Assembly: GCF_013363975.1 (NCBI RefSeq) | Contig: NZ_JABWGN010000021.1 | Location: 62,001 to 126,000, forward strand | Direction: 5' to 3' | DNA: 64,000 bases | From: Nonomuraea montanisoli | Lineage (GTDB): Bacteria > Actinomycetota > Actinomycetes > Streptosporangiales > Streptosporangiaceae | Shown here: positions 17,631 through 28,798 of the stretch, piece by piece | How the letters are laid out: every line of letters starts with the position of its first letter | Position numbering within the stretch: the stretch's first letter is position 1 | Position numbers and translations under genes: made by a program | Notes under the pieces: model-generated | Database searches by the model: none | Seen by the model: the letters and a program-made list of their open reading frames with translations, nothing else | Told to the model about the DNA's origin: nothing

Positions 17631-20243
17631 TCATGTGAGGTCGCCCGTCCGCAGGGCCGTCGCGCCGGAGCCGCGCCCGCGCCCGGCCGCCGTGTGGACG
17701 TACGCGCCGAGCCCGGCGGCCACCGCGAGCCCCGCTGCCAGCAGCAGCGGCACGGCCAGGTCCGGGGCGTACCCCTGTACGGCCACCCCGCCCGCGTACG
17801 ACGACAGGTCGATGCCGGGCCCGAGCGCCGCCGGGAGGGCGAGCCCCAGCCCGAGGCCGACCAGGGCGGTGACGAGCACCAGAGGCAGGATCTCCAGGGT
17901 GGTCAGCCCGCGCGCCTGCCGCTCCGACAGCCCGAGCGGACGCAGGAAGGCCAGCGCCCGCGTCCGGTCCGCCGCCCCGATCACCAGCATGACGACCACG
18001 GCGACCAGCGCGTACGCGGCCAGCGCCACGGTGGTGATCCCGAGGACGGTCCGCACGGTGCCGGTGAGCGGCGCGTCACGGATCGCGGCCAGCTCGGCGG
18101 CCTGGGAGGTCACGACCGCGAGCGGCTGCCCGACGGCCCGGGCCACCGCCGCCGGGTCGGCGTCGCCCTTGACGAGCAGCGTGTTCACCGACGGCCGCGC
18201 GTTGACCCGCAGCGGCGTCACGAGGAACTTGCCGCGCGTGAAGAACCCGGGCACGGCCGTGACCACGCCGGCCTCGGTGATCTTCGTCCGGGCGTGCCAG
18301 CCGATCTCCATCGTGCCGCGCCCGTGCAGCTCCGGCGACACCAGCGCGGGCAGCCCGGAGGCGGGGAGCGCGGGCAGGCCGACCGGCGAGTCCTCCAGCA
18401 CGCGCCGCCAGGCCGCCACGTCCACCGCGATGGCCTCGGCCCGCTCGCCGGTGTAGCCGAGCTGCACCTGGCCGGTCTGCGCGGGCACCACCAGCTCCAC
18501 GCCGGGCACCGCTCTGACCCGTTCCACCACGCCGGCGGGCAGCTCCACCCGGGACGTCACCTTGATCGGCGCGCCTACGGCCTGCCAGGCGGCCTGCCGC
18601 TGCGCCGTGTCCACGCCGCTGGAGATCACCGAGGCGAACACCGACACGGCCAGCGCCGGCAGCAGGATGAGCACCGGCAGCACGCTGGCCGGCCGCGCGC
18701 GGGCCGCCCGGGTCAGGCCGAGGAACGGCACGGCCGCCTTGCCGCGCGAGGCCAGCCGTACGAGGAGGCGGAGGGGGTACGGGTAGCAGCGGATCGTGAT
18801 CAGCGCCGCGGCCACGGTCAGCGCCACCGGCACGACCAGCAGGAACGGGTCGTCGCCGGCCTCGCCCGCGAGGCTGCGGGAGCGCAGCAGGTACGCACCG
18901 GCCAGCGCGAGCACCACGACCAGCGCCTCCATCGTGATCCGGCGCAGCGGCGGCCGGGCGGCGGCCACGTCGTCGCGGCGCTCGCTCAGCGGCGCGCGAT
19001 GGGCGACGACCGGCCGCCCGGCCGCGTACCCGAGCGCCACGGCCAGCACCAGCGCCGGTCCGGCGTGGACGAGGGGCGTGGGCGGGCCGGGCACCAGCCA
19101 GGACAGGGCGTACCCGGCCAGGGCGGCCGGCACGGCGGCCAGCGCCACCGGTCCGGCCCCGGCGGCCGCCAGGCGCCCCAGCGACGCGCCGCGCGCCCGG
19201 GCGAGCGCCAGCGCGGTGTCCGCGCGCTCCGACAGCAGCCGTACGGCCAGCACGATCACGCCGGCGGCCACGGCGAGCAGCCCGCCGAGGACCAGGATCG
19301 TCACGGTCCGCGCGGTGTTCTGGGCGGCGAGGAACCTGCCGAGCAGCTCGGGCAGCCGGGTGTTGAGCTGGTAGCGGCCGGCGGCGGTGGCCGGCTCGAC
19401 GGTCACGGCGCGCTCGTAGTCGGTGATGGCGGCCTCGACGTCGGCGGTGCCGAGCGAGGTGGGCGCGCCCGGGTCGAGCCCGAGCGTCCAGGTGTAGACG
19501 AGGTTGCGGTCGTCGCCGTCGAGCCGGGTCAGGCTCGCGGCCGAGATCAGGGCGGTCGCGTGCCGTTCCACCTCCAGCGAGCCGGGCGGGTGCGTCTCGG
19601 TCACCCGGACGACGTCGCTGTGGAGGCTCCAGTAACGGTCGGCCGGGTCCACCGCCGCGTACACGCCGACGATCTTGACGGCCGCGTAGTCGCTCTCGCC
19701 GAGGATCTGCGTGCTGCCGACCTTCAGCCCCATCTTGTCGCGGGTGTCCTCGGAGACGCCGGCCTCGAACACGGGGATGCTCTCCCGCTCGTACGTCATG
19801 GAGCCCGGGGCGCCGGGCGGGCGGCCCTCGGTCCAGCGCACCCGCCGGTCGGCGTCGGACAGCCAGCCGACGTTGAGGTAGCTCCGTCCGCTGGAGCCGT
19901 GGACCGGCGTGTCGTACGTCACGGCGCTCATGTGGCTGGTGCCCTGACCGGCGGGCAGCACGAGCGGCCGCAGCGCCGGGGGAAGGAGCGCGCGCAGCCG
20001 CGCGTCGGCGGCGGCGAACTGGGCGGGGTCGCGCAGGCTGTTCGGCGCGCCGGGCGGCTCCACCTGCGCCAGCAGATCGGTCTGGAGCGCCGGAGCGCCG
20101 CGCAGCGCCGCGTGCAGCGCGTCGTCGAAGGACGCCTGCAGGGCGCGCGGCAGCCCGCCGACGAGCAGGCACGCGCTCAGCGTGAGGACGGCGAGCAGCA
20201 CCACCGGACCGAGGTGGACGCGCGCCGGGACCAACGACCTCAC
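17631..20243 (-). CDS. FtsX-like ABC permease 1
   Basis: An 870-residue membrane protein. A first membrane span near residues 15-30 is followed by a large extracytoplasmic domain (about 35-300), three or more spans, a second outer domain and a final FtsX-type four-span block (LGITTVALAAYALVAVVVMLVIGAADRTRALAFLRPLGLSERQ). It matches the duplicated-FtsX exporter permeases that pair with MacB/LolD-type ATPases. The GTG at 20243 has GGGAGGG upstream. The preceding 15-codon ORF duplicates its first residues. Confidence 0.85.
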   Translation of the reverse strand: MRSLVPARVHLGPVVLLAVLTLSACLLVGGLPRALQASFDDALHAALRGAPALQTDLLAQVEPPGAPNSLRDPAQFAAADARLRALLPPALRPLVLPAGQGTSHMSAVTYDTPVHGSSGRSYLNVGWLSDADRRVRWTEGRPPGAPGSMTYERESIPVFEAGVSEDTRDKMGLKVGSTQILGESDYAAVKIVGVYAAVDPADRYWSLHSDVVRVTETHPPGSLEVERHATALISAASLTRLDGDDRNLVYTWTLGLDPGAPTSLGTADVEAAITDYERAVTVEPATAAGRYQLNTRLPELLGRFLAAQNTARTVTILVLGGLLAVAAGVIVLAVRLLSERADTALALARARGASLGRLAAAGAGPVALAAVPAALAGYALSWLVPGPPTPLVHAGPALVLAVALGYAAGRPVVAHRAPLSERRDDVAAARPPLRRITMEALVVVLALAGAYLLRSRSLAGEAGDDPFLLVVPVALTVAAALITIRCYPYPLRLLVRLASRGKAAVPFLGLTRAARARPASVLPVLILLPALAVSVFASVISSGVDTAQRQAAWQAVGAPIKVTSRVELPAGVVERVRAVPGVELVVPAQTGQVQLGYTGERAEAIAVDVAAWRRVLEDSPVGLPALPASGLPALVSPELHGRGTMEIGWHARTKITEAGVVTAVPGFFTRGKFLVTPLRVNARPSVNTLLVKGDADPAAVARAVGQPLAVVTSQAAELAAIRDAPLTGTVRTVLGITTVALAAYALVAVVVMLVIGAADRTRALAFLRPLGLSERQARGLTTLEILPLVLVTALVGLGLGLALPAALGPGIDLSSYAGGVAVQGYAPDLAVPLLLAAGLAVAAGLGAYVHTAAGRGRGSGATALRTGDLT

Positions 20244-20287
20244 AGCGCCCTCCCAGGATGGACGCGCGCCGGCACCAAGGGCTTCAC
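20240..20287 (-). CDS. 15-codon relay ORF between the two permeases
   Basis: The GTG at 20287 overlaps the permease 2 stop (GTGA) and the TGA at 20240-20242 overlaps the permease 1 GTG (GTGA). A GGGGAG ribosome site precedes it. The peptide VKPLVPARVHPGRAL resembles the permease 1 N-terminus (VRSLVPARVHLGP), so it is probably a small tandem duplication of that gene's start that still serves translational coupling. Confidence 0.5.
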   Translation of the reverse strand: MKPLVPARVHPGRAL

Positions 20288-23200
20288 TGGAGCTCCCCGA
20301 GGCTGGCGCCGCGCCCGCGCACGCTGCGTGCGAGCCCGGCGACGATGACGAACAGCAGGGCCGTCACGACCGCCAGCATGCCGGCGGTCGCGGCCCAGGG
20401 GACGTCGAGCACCACGTCCGGCGTGACCGCCGACGCCTGCCCGGTCAGCACGACGTGCGGCACGACCAGCACGCCCATGACGGCGGCGAGCGCGGTGCCC
20501 GCGACCAGCGACAGCCCGACCACGAACGCCTGCTCGACCACCAGCAGCCCGAGCATCTGCCGTGAGCTGACCCCGAGGGCCCGCAGGACCGCGAACTCCG
20601 CCGACCGTTCCCGGGCCGCGACCGTGGCGTTGACGAGGAACCCGAGCACCGCGAACACCAGCGCCGCGACGAAGCCGAGGATCAGCGCGCCCTGCAGGCC
20701 GCCGGCGAGGGGGTCGTCGCGCAGCGTGGCGGTCACCTCGCGCCGGTCCACCGCGGTCACGTCCCACTGGGGATGGCGGCCGAGGGCGGCGCGGGCGGCC
20801 CCGGTGTCGCCGTCGCGCACGGCCAGCCACCATTCGGTCGCGGGCCTCGGCTGCTCTCCCGCCGCCAGCGCGCGGGCCTGGAGCGCGCCCCAGTCGGCGA
20901 GGACGGCCTGCTGGTCACCGGCCGTCGTGGGCATCCGCTCGACGATCCCCGCCACCTCCACCTCGACCACGTCGCGGTCCAGCGTGACGCGCCCGATCTG
21001 CCCGGTCCGCAGCTTCAGCGACTCGGCGAGCCCGGCGGTGAGGACGACGCGCAGCGGCTCCTGGGCCGGCGCCCGGCCCGGGGTGAAGACGACCGGCCGC
21101 GCCGCCGTGACCTCCAGGGTCCCGGCTCCCGGCAGGGCGACCGGACGGCCGCCGGCGACCAGGCCGGTCAGCGTCACCTCGGCCGTGCCGTCCGCGACCG
21201 GCCCGACGGTCACGCCGCGGACCCGCAGCGGGTAGGCGATCTTTCCGCCACGGCCGGCCAGCCCGTCCAGGGACGCCTCCAGCCGGTTGGCGCCGGCCTT
21301 CAGGGCGCCGAGCGGGAGCTCCCGCCACACGCCGAGCGCGTCGGAGACCGTCAGCCGCAGCGGCGCCGCGGCGTCGGAGCGGGCCTCGACGGCGAGCGCG
21401 GCCGGCGTGCCGGGGATCTCCAGCCCGGCGGAGCCCGGCCCGGCCGGACGCAGGGCGCGCGACAGCTCGCCCGTGCCGCGGTCGGACAGGTCGGGGCGCA
21501 GCCGGAACAGCTCGGTCAGCCGGGCGGCGTCGAGCCCGAGCAGGACCGCGTCGCCGCCGCCGAACTCCGCCTGCCCCCGGAACGCGGGGGAGATCGCCGT
21601 GACGCCCGGCAGGGCGGCGAACGCCGTCCCGCGCCCGAGCGCCCCCAGCTCCGGCCCGTCGGGCGGCCCGGACAGCCGCAGGTCGGCGCCCGCCCGGTGG
21701 TCCGCCTGGTCCTGCTGGGAGGTGCGCCAGGTGGCCGCCGTGGCCATCGACATGACGCCGATCGCGACGGCCATGGTCAGCAGCAGCGCGGGCCCGGAGT
21801 ACCGCAGCGGGCGCCGGCTCACCTGCCAGGCGCCGAGCGCCGGCGCGAGCGAGGGGCGGCGGGCGGTCAGCCGCTCGGCGAACCGGGAGATCCGCGGCAC
21901 CAGCCGCAGCCCCAGCATGCCGCCGGTGAGCAGCGCCAGCGCGGGCCCGGAGACGATCAGCGGGTCGATGCCCAGCTCGCCGGTGGCCGTGGCGGTGACG
22001 GGCGCGCCGTACCGGCGTAGCTGCCAGATGGCCAGCGCCGCCACCACGAGCAGCGCGACGTCGGCCCCCGCCCGCTCGACCAGGCCGCGCCCGCCGCGCC
22101 CGCGGGCCGCCTGCTCCTCCACGTACGTACGGCGGGCGCCGGCCAGCGCGGGCAGCACGAGCAGCACCGCCGAGGCCAGCGCCACGCCGGTGGACACGAG
22201 GAAGGTGCCCAGGTCGGCCCGCGGCGCCAGCCGCACGCCCGAGGCGGCGATCCACGGCAGCGAGCCGACCAGCGACAGCAGCGGCGGCGCCAGGAACGGC
22301 GCGACCAGCGCGCACGGCAGCGCCACCAGCAGCGCCTCGCCGGCCGCGAGCGCGGCCAGGCGGGGCGTCCCCGCGCCGCGCGAGCGCAGCAGCGCGACCT
22401 CCATCCGGCGGTGGTCGGCCAGCAGCCGCGCGGTGAGCATGAGCGCGTACGCGGCGAGCAGCAGAAGCTGGAGCACCGGGATGAGCATGGTGGACCGGGC
22501 GACCAGCGCGGCCGTGCCGAGCTGGGTCAGCAGCTCCGGCAGGCGGCTGTTGGCGGTGCAGGAGCCGCAGCCGCCGTCCTGGAGGGCCTGGCGCAGCCCC
22601 GCCACGCGCGCGGCGAACGGCCGCAGCGCTTCGGGCGTGATGCCGCGCAGGTCGGGGACCGCGGTCCAGGTGGCGTTCACGTTGGTGGCGAAGCGGGGGA
22701 CGAAGGTCTCGCGCGGGACCATGAGCGGGCCGTAGGTGGTGAAGTCGCCGCTCTCCACGCCCCGGCTGAGGAGCTGCTCGCCGGCCCAGCGGTCGCCGAA
22801 CGGGTCGTCGAGCTGGAAGACGCCGGTGACGCGCACCCGCACCGTCCGGTGGTCGAGGCGTCCCTCGGTCGCGAACTCCTGCCCGGCCTCCCAGCCGGCG
22901 GCCGACGCCGCCGAGAGGGACACGGCGGCCTCGACCACGGAGCTCCCGGCGGGGGCGGGACGCGGCCAGGAGCCCGTCACCAGCCTGGCGTGCCGGTCCA
23001 GGGAGTCGTAGGAGCCGAATCTGAGCAGTCCGGGCCGCTCGCGGCGCTCCTGGCCGGGCAGCACGTACGAGTCGGAGCGGAAGGCCGTCGTGATCGTGAC
23101 CGGCGCCCCGGCGTAGGCGGCGCCGATCCGCGCGCGCACGGCCGCGTCGAGCCGGGGGAACGTCTCGGCCGTCACGGGGGTGGAGACGGTCGCGGCCACC

Positions 23201-23370
23201 TGCCGCAGCGACGCGGTCTCCATCGCCCGCCGCACGCCCGCCTCGGCCGTGGAGGTGGCGTACATGGTGAGCGACACCAGCGTGGTCGTCGCCAGGAGGA
23301 TCGATCCGAACGCCGCCAGCAGCAGCAACGGCTCGCTGAGCGCGCGCCTGAGCACCCACGGCCCCCGCAC
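20284..23370 (-). CDS. FtsX-like ABC permease 2
   Basis: A 1028-residue permease, first gene of the exporter operon. It has an N-terminal span (PLLLLAAFGSILLATTTLVSLTMYA), a long outer domain, several central spans, a second outer domain with a beta-rich region, and a C-terminal FtsX block (FVAALVFAVLGFLVNATVAARERSAEFAVLRALGVSSRQML). The CGSC pair near residue 270 could form a disulfide in the outer domain. The GTG at 23370 has GGAAGGGG just upstream. It probably forms a heterodimer with permease 1. Confidence 0.85.
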   Translation of the reverse strand: MRGPWVLRRALSEPLLLLAAFGSILLATTTLVSLTMYATSTAEAGVRRAMETASLRQVAATVSTPVTAETFPRLDAAVRARIGAAYAGAPVTITTAFRSDSYVLPGQERRERPGLLRFGSYDSLDRHARLVTGSWPRPAPAGSSVVEAAVSLSAASAAGWEAGQEFATEGRLDHRTVRVRVTGVFQLDDPFGDRWAGEQLLSRGVESGDFTTYGPLMVPRETFVPRFATNVNATWTAVPDLRGITPEALRPFAARVAGLRQALQDGGCGSCTANSRLPELLTQLGTAALVARSTMLIPVLQLLLLAAYALMLTARLLADHRRMEVALLRSRGAGTPRLAALAAGEALLVALPCALVAPFLAPPLLSLVGSLPWIAASGVRLAPRADLGTFLVSTGVALASAVLLVLPALAGARRTYVEEQAARGRGGRGLVERAGADVALLVVAALAIWQLRRYGAPVTATATGELGIDPLIVSGPALALLTGGMLGLRLVPRISRFAERLTARRPSLAPALGAWQVSRRPLRYSGPALLLTMAVAIGVMSMATAATWRTSQQDQADHRAGADLRLSGPPDGPELGALGRGTAFAALPGVTAISPAFRGQAEFGGGDAVLLGLDAARLTELFRLRPDLSDRGTGELSRALRPAGPGSAGLEIPGTPAALAVEARSDAAAPLRLTVSDALGVWRELPLGALKAGANRLEASLDGLAGRGGKIAYPLRVRGVTVGPVADGTAEVTLTGLVAGGRPVALPGAGTLEVTAARPVVFTPGRAPAQEPLRVVLTAGLAESLKLRTGQIGRVTLDRDVVEVEVAGIVERMPTTAGDQQAVLADWGALQARALAAGEQPRPATEWWLAVRDGDTGAARAALGRHPQWDVTAVDRREVTATLRDDPLAGGLQGALILGFVAALVFAVLGFLVNATVAARERSAEFAVLRALGVSSRQMLGLLVVEQAFVVGLSLVAGTALAAVMGVLVVPHVVLTGQASAVTPDVVLDVPWAATAGMLAVVTALLFVIVAGLARSVRGRGASLGELQ

Positions 23371-23487
23371 CGTGCCCCCTTCCGCCGGTTTCTCAGAGAA
23401 CTCTGGGGAATGGCGGAAGGCGGGGCAAGGGATCTTGTCAACGGTGACGGAGCCGATACGGCCCGGCGATACCGATGTGATATCGAA

Positions 23488-23500
23488 ACTGTGACACAGT
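23488..23500. promoter_or_regulatory. Perfect 13-bp dyad upstream of the ABC permease operon
   Basis: ACTGTG-A-CACAGT at 23488-23500, about 120 bp before the permease 2 start and next to TATCG/CGATA elements (23465-23484). It is a plausible operator; no regulator gene is adjacent. Confidence 0.45.
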
Positions 23501-23549
23501 GCCGCTGGACATCGCCGTCACCGGGCGATAGCGCGCGCGGGAACACAAA

Positions 23550-23576
23550 CGCCGCACTCCACGAGGAAGTGCGGCG
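23550..23576 (-). terminator. rpsT terminator
   Basis: On the minus strand, CGCCGCACT pairs with AGTGCGGCG (arms 23568-23576 and 23550-23558, 9-nt loop) and is followed by TTTGTGTT. It lies 15 bp after the rpsT stop and separates rpsT from the ABC operon downstream. Confidence 0.9.
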
Positions 23577-23591
23577 CTCGGAAGAACCGTC

Positions 23592-23861
23592 TTACTTGGC
23601 GGCCAGGGCGGCGGCCTGCTTGGCGATCGCCGACTTGCGGTTGGCGGCCTGGTTCTTGTGGATGACGCCCTTGCTGACGGCCTTGTCGAGCTGGCGGGCG
23701 GCGTCGCGCTGCAGCGCCGCGGCCTGCTCGACGTCGCCCTGCTCGGCGGCCTCACGGAACTTGCGAACGGCCGTCTTCAGGGACGACTTGACCGCCTTGT
23801 TGCGCAGGCGAGCCTTCTCGTTCTGCTTGTTGCGCTTGATCTGGGACTTGATGTTCGCCAC
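23592..23861 (-). CDS. rpsT: Small ribosomal subunit protein bS20
   Basis: An 89-residue, lysine/arginine-rich protein ([20 protein letters not shown]) that binds 16S rRNA in the 30S subunit. Length and sequence are standard. GTG is the start at 23861; an upstream extension of the frame is not S20-like. It is followed by an intrinsic terminator. It lies 108 bp downstream of the GH18-like gene on the same strand and probably has its own promoter in that gap. Confidence 0.97.
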   Translation of the reverse strand: MANIKSQIKRNKQNEKARLRNKAVKSSLKTAVRKFREAAEQGDVEQAAALQRDAARQLDKAVSKGVIHKNQAANRKSAIAKQAAALAAK

Positions 23862-23969
23862 GAAGAAGCCTCGGTGAAAGTCTGGGTGATGGATGGGGCG
23901 CGCGGGCTCGAGAGAGGGCGCGCCACACGCAGTTGAACAGATTACCAATAACCCAGGTGGCTGCTCAAA

Positions 23970-24980
23970 TCAACGACCTGGGTGGGCTCTGTCGATGAGC
24001 CACTGCGAAGCGTACTCCTTCCAGTCCTCCTCCGTGGCCGCGAAGTCCACGTACAGCGCGAGGCCGAAGCGCTCGCGCCGGCCGTGCTCCGACAGGGCCA
24101 GCCTCGCGGCGCGCGCCGCGTCGGCCACGCTCTCCGCGTCGTCGCTCCAGGAGATGCCGTGGTCGTGGTACGCGGGGGCGCCGACGAGCAGCAGCCGGTC
24201 CTCGGGGACCAGGCGGAGGGCCAGTTTCGCCTGGCGCACGACGTGGCCGCCGTAGAGCGGCCGCGTCGGCATGCCCGTGTCGTACGTCATGACCGCCACC
24301 TGGTCGACGCGCTCAGCCACCTGCCGGAAGTAGTCCTGCGACCAGTACTTGTCGTGGGAGAGGGCGACCCGGGCCGCCGGGCGCATGAGCGGGTACGGCT
24401 CGATCTGCGGGGTCGAGGTGGACAGCAGCCTCGTCAGGGGGCGGGTGCGCGCCAGCAGGTCGAGGAACTCCTCGTCGCCGCTGCCGATGGGCTCGAAGTT
24501 GTAGTGGACGCCGTCGAACCCGGCCGCGACGACCGCGCGGACGCCGTCCAGGACGTTGGCCCGGGACCGGGCGTCGTCCAGGTCGAGGACGCCGTCCACC
24601 TTCTGGCCGAGCCAGGCGGAGACGCGGACCCCGGGGAGCGCCTCGTGCACCCACTTCACGAAATTTCCGGCGGCGGGGTACTTGGCGGGATCAAGGCGGC
24701 CATCAGCCTCGAACGGCCCCGAATGGACGTACAGATCCCTGATGCCCGTGCCCCGCAGCCGCTCCGCGAGATGCTCCACGTCGGCCCGGGTGCGGCGGCC
24801 GTCCACCCACATGTGGCCGAGCCAGAGGGCGTCGTTGCCCGTGCTCTTCGCCCAGCCTGCCGGGTCGCCGGTAAACTGGATGCGGAACGCGGCGGCCAGG
24901 AGGCCGACCAGCGCGACCACGACGACCAAGGCAAGCGCGAGCAGGCGCAGGCCGCGGCGGATGACGGTTCGGGGGATCAC
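23970..24980 (-). CDS. Membrane-anchored GH18-like protein
   Basis: A 336-residue protein. An N-terminal membrane span ([22 protein letters not shown], about 11-32; shown here only as a span) is followed by an outer domain resembling a glycoside-hydrolase-18-type TIM barrel: [20 protein letters not shown] matches the DG..hD.E region but the classical DxxDxDxE is not intact, and [12 protein letters not shown] resembles the later YD motif. Catalysis is therefore uncertain. The GTG at 24980 is 55 bp from divergent lepA. Confidence 0.65.
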   Translation of the reverse strand: MIPRTVIRRGLRLLALALVVVVALVGLLAAAFRIQFTGDPAGWAKSTGNDALWLGHMWVDGRRTRADVEHLAERLRGTGIRDLYVHSGPFEADGRLDPAKYPAAGNFVKWVHEALPGVRVSAWLGQKVDGVLDLDDARSRANVLDGVRAVVAAGFDGVHYNFEPIGSGDEEFLDLLARTRPLTRLLSTSTPQIEPYPLMRPAARVALSHDKYWSQDYFRQVAERVDQVAVMTYDTGMPTRPLYGGHVVRQAKLALRLVPEDRLLLVGAPAYHDHGISWSDDAESVADAARAARLALSEHGRRERFGLALYVDFAATEEDWKEYASQWLIDRAHPGR

Positions 24981-25035
24981 CCGGGCATGTCACCATGAAA
25001 GACGCTTGACCTCAACCCTGTCGAAACGGACTTCG

Positions 25036-26865
<1,830 letters not shown>

Positions 26866-27000
26866 CCGCCTCCGCGGTCCCCGGCCGCTTGCCGATCGCT
26901 GCCCGGGCCCAGGCGAGGGCGCGGGCGGGATGTGCGGCTCCACCTTCGCCGGGCGCTCATGCTTCGTGGGGTGCTCATGGCTTTGGCGGCCGGTGCCGGC
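26866..27000. other. Convergent spacer between lepA and the ABC-2-like permease
   Basis: This 135-bp gap contains no ORF I can support and no clear hairpin with a T-tract. Confidence 0.4.
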
Positions 27001-28773
27001 TCATCCGGCGGCCGTGGGCTTCCGGGCGCGCAACAGGTAGGCCGCGAGTGCCGCCGCGCCCGTGACGGCCTGGAGGGCGAGCGGCCCGGCCAGGTCGTCC
27101 GGTGGCGTCAGGAGCGCGACGAGCGCCGGCAGGCAGCCCACCAGGGCGACGTCGGCGCCGGTCAGCGCCCAGAACAGCGGCCCCGTGGGGATGGCGCCGC
27201 CCGGGGTGTCGATGATCGGCATGGAGTGGTCGATCGGCCGCCGCCGCGCCATCCGCAGCGATCCCGCCGCCACGGCCGGCGCGATCGCCGGCCCGAACGC
27301 CCACCACGCCCCGCCCGGCAGCGCGCCCACCAGGGACAGACCGGTCAGCGCGGCGGCCGTCCAGGAGGCGGTGAGCAGCGCGGGCAGCACCGCGCGGGCG
27401 GCCAGCGCCGGCCTCAGGCCGACGGCGGCGAGCCTGCTCAGGGCGGGGTTGTCGGCGTCGCGCCGCGCACCCGCCGCGACGGCCGCCGCCACGGCCAGGG
27501 CTCCGGCCAGCACGGCCCCTGCGGTCACGGCCACGGCGGTCAGGGACGGGGTCGCCACGGCCGCGGCAGGCGCGATCGTGGCGGGCCCGGGCATACCCGG
27601 CGGCAGGTCCGCTCCGGTCGCCGTGATGCCCAGGGCCTGGGCCAGGACGGCGGGGAGCGCGGCGGAGGCCGCCATCGCGGCCAGGCGGCCCGGACGGCGG
27701 GCCAGGCGGCGCCAGTCGTGCCAGGCCAGCGCCGCCGGCGCGGGCAGCGACGGCCACCTTCTCGACCGGAGCCTTCTGGCCCGCCAGTGGTTGTCCTCGG
27801 CGATCCAGGTCAGCGCCCCCGGGTCCAGCAGCGTGGCCGTGCGGGTGACGTGCGCCGTCCGGGTGGAGGCGGCCAGCACGGTCCGGACCGGCATGCGTTC
27901 CAGGGCCGCCCATGCCTGCCGTACGAGGAGGGCGGCGGCCAGGGCGGCCGAGACGGCGGCGACCGCGACCACCGCCGGAGGAGCGGCGGCCACGGCGCCC
28001 ACGGCTCCCAGAACCCCGTGGAGAACCGCCGGGAGGACCCCCGCGGCGCCGGCGACGGTCCCGGCGGCCCACTCACTCCCCGACGCCGGCCCACTCCCGG
28101 CCAGCAACCCGGTTCCTGTGGTCAGGCCGGTGCCGGTCAGCGCCGGGCGGGCCGTCTGGGCGGCGACGGCCGCCGTGCTCAGCACCACGGCCAGCGTCAC
28201 CAGCGCCGTCAGCGCGATCCCCAGCCAGCCGTCCCAGACTCTCGACGCCTGCTCCAGCACCGCCAGGGCCATGGCGCCCACCGTCACGGACACACCGAGC
28301 ACCAGCGCCCCGGCCAGCCGCCAGAGGAGCCCGTCAGGAGCGCCCAGCGCCGCGAGCAGGCCGAGCCCGAGCAGCGCGCCCGCCACCACGGCGGTCACCA
28401 CGAGCAGGCGGGCCGTCCGGCCCAGGACCCCGCGCCGCTCCAGCGGCGACAGCAGCAGCCAGGACGCGTCGGGGGCGGACAGCGCGACGGGCCCCGCGGC
28501 CCGCGCGGCGGCGACGAACCCGGCGAAGGCCAGCACGACCAGCGCCAGTCCCGCGCTCATGCGCGCCGGTGTCGTCTGCCCGGCCATGCTCGCGATCAGG
28601 GAGGACACCGGCTGCCCGGCGATCGCGGCGACCAGGGCCAGGCCGAACCCGGAGACGTACCGGTCCACGGCGCCGGCGGAGCCACGCCGCTGCCGCAGGA
28701 ACTGCCGCACGGTGGCCGGGCTGGGGGAGGGGGAAGGGGTCACGCGGTCGTCCTTCAGGCGGGGGAGCTTCAT
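27001..28773 (-). CDS. Polytopic ABC-2-like permease (DUF6297 type)
   Basis: A 590-residue, alanine-rich membrane protein with 10-12 predicted spans and no soluble catalytic domain. The motif APDASWLLLSPLERRGVLGR after span 2 is typical of actinobacterial ABC exporter membrane subunits of the DUF6297 type. It begins 25 bp after a cognate ATPase, so the pair forms an exporter of unknown substrate. The ATG at 28773 is used; a GTG 12 codons later (TPSPSPSPATVRQFLRQ) is an alternative. Confidence 0.75.
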   Translation of the reverse strand: MKLPRLKDDRVTPSPSPSPATVRQFLRQRRGSAGAVDRYVSGFGLALVAAIAGQPVSSLIASMAGQTTPARMSAGLALVVLAFAGFVAAARAAGPVALSAPDASWLLLSPLERRGVLGRTARLLVVTAVVAGALLGLGLLAALGAPDGLLWRLAGALVLGVSVTVGAMALAVLEQASRVWDGWLGIALTALVTLAVVLSTAAVAAQTARPALTGTGLTTGTGLLAGSGPASGSEWAAGTVAGAAGVLPAVLHGVLGAVGAVAAAPPAVVAVAAVSAALAAALLVRQAWAALERMPVRTVLAASTRTAHVTRTATLLDPGALTWIAEDNHWRARRLRSRRWPSLPAPAALAWHDWRRLARRPGRLAAMAASAALPAVLAQALGITATGADLPPGMPGPATIAPAAAVATPSLTAVAVTAGAVLAGALAVAAAVAAGARRDADNPALSRLAAVGLRPALAARAVLPALLTASWTAAALTGLSLVGALPGGAWWAFGPAIAPAVAAGSLRMARRRPIDHSMPIIDTPGGAIPTGPLFWALTGADVALVGCLPALVALLTPPDDLAGPLALQAVTGAAALAAYLLRARKPTAAG

Positions 28774-28798
28774 GCGGGGGAGTGGGCGAGCCGGCGCG

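Noticed and set aside
17694-20348. An 884-codon plus-strand frame over permease 1
   Set aside because: Antisense shadow in high-GC DNA; permease 1 on the minus strand has coherent membrane topology.
20915-23359. Long minus-strand frame in another register of permease 2
   Set aside because: Arg/Ala-rich shadow; the 1028-aa frame has the FtsX features and a good ribosome site.
23970-24980. Active chitinase assignment for the GH18-like gene
   Set aside because: The canonical DxxDxDxE catalytic motif is not intact by eye, so only fold-level likeness is claimed.
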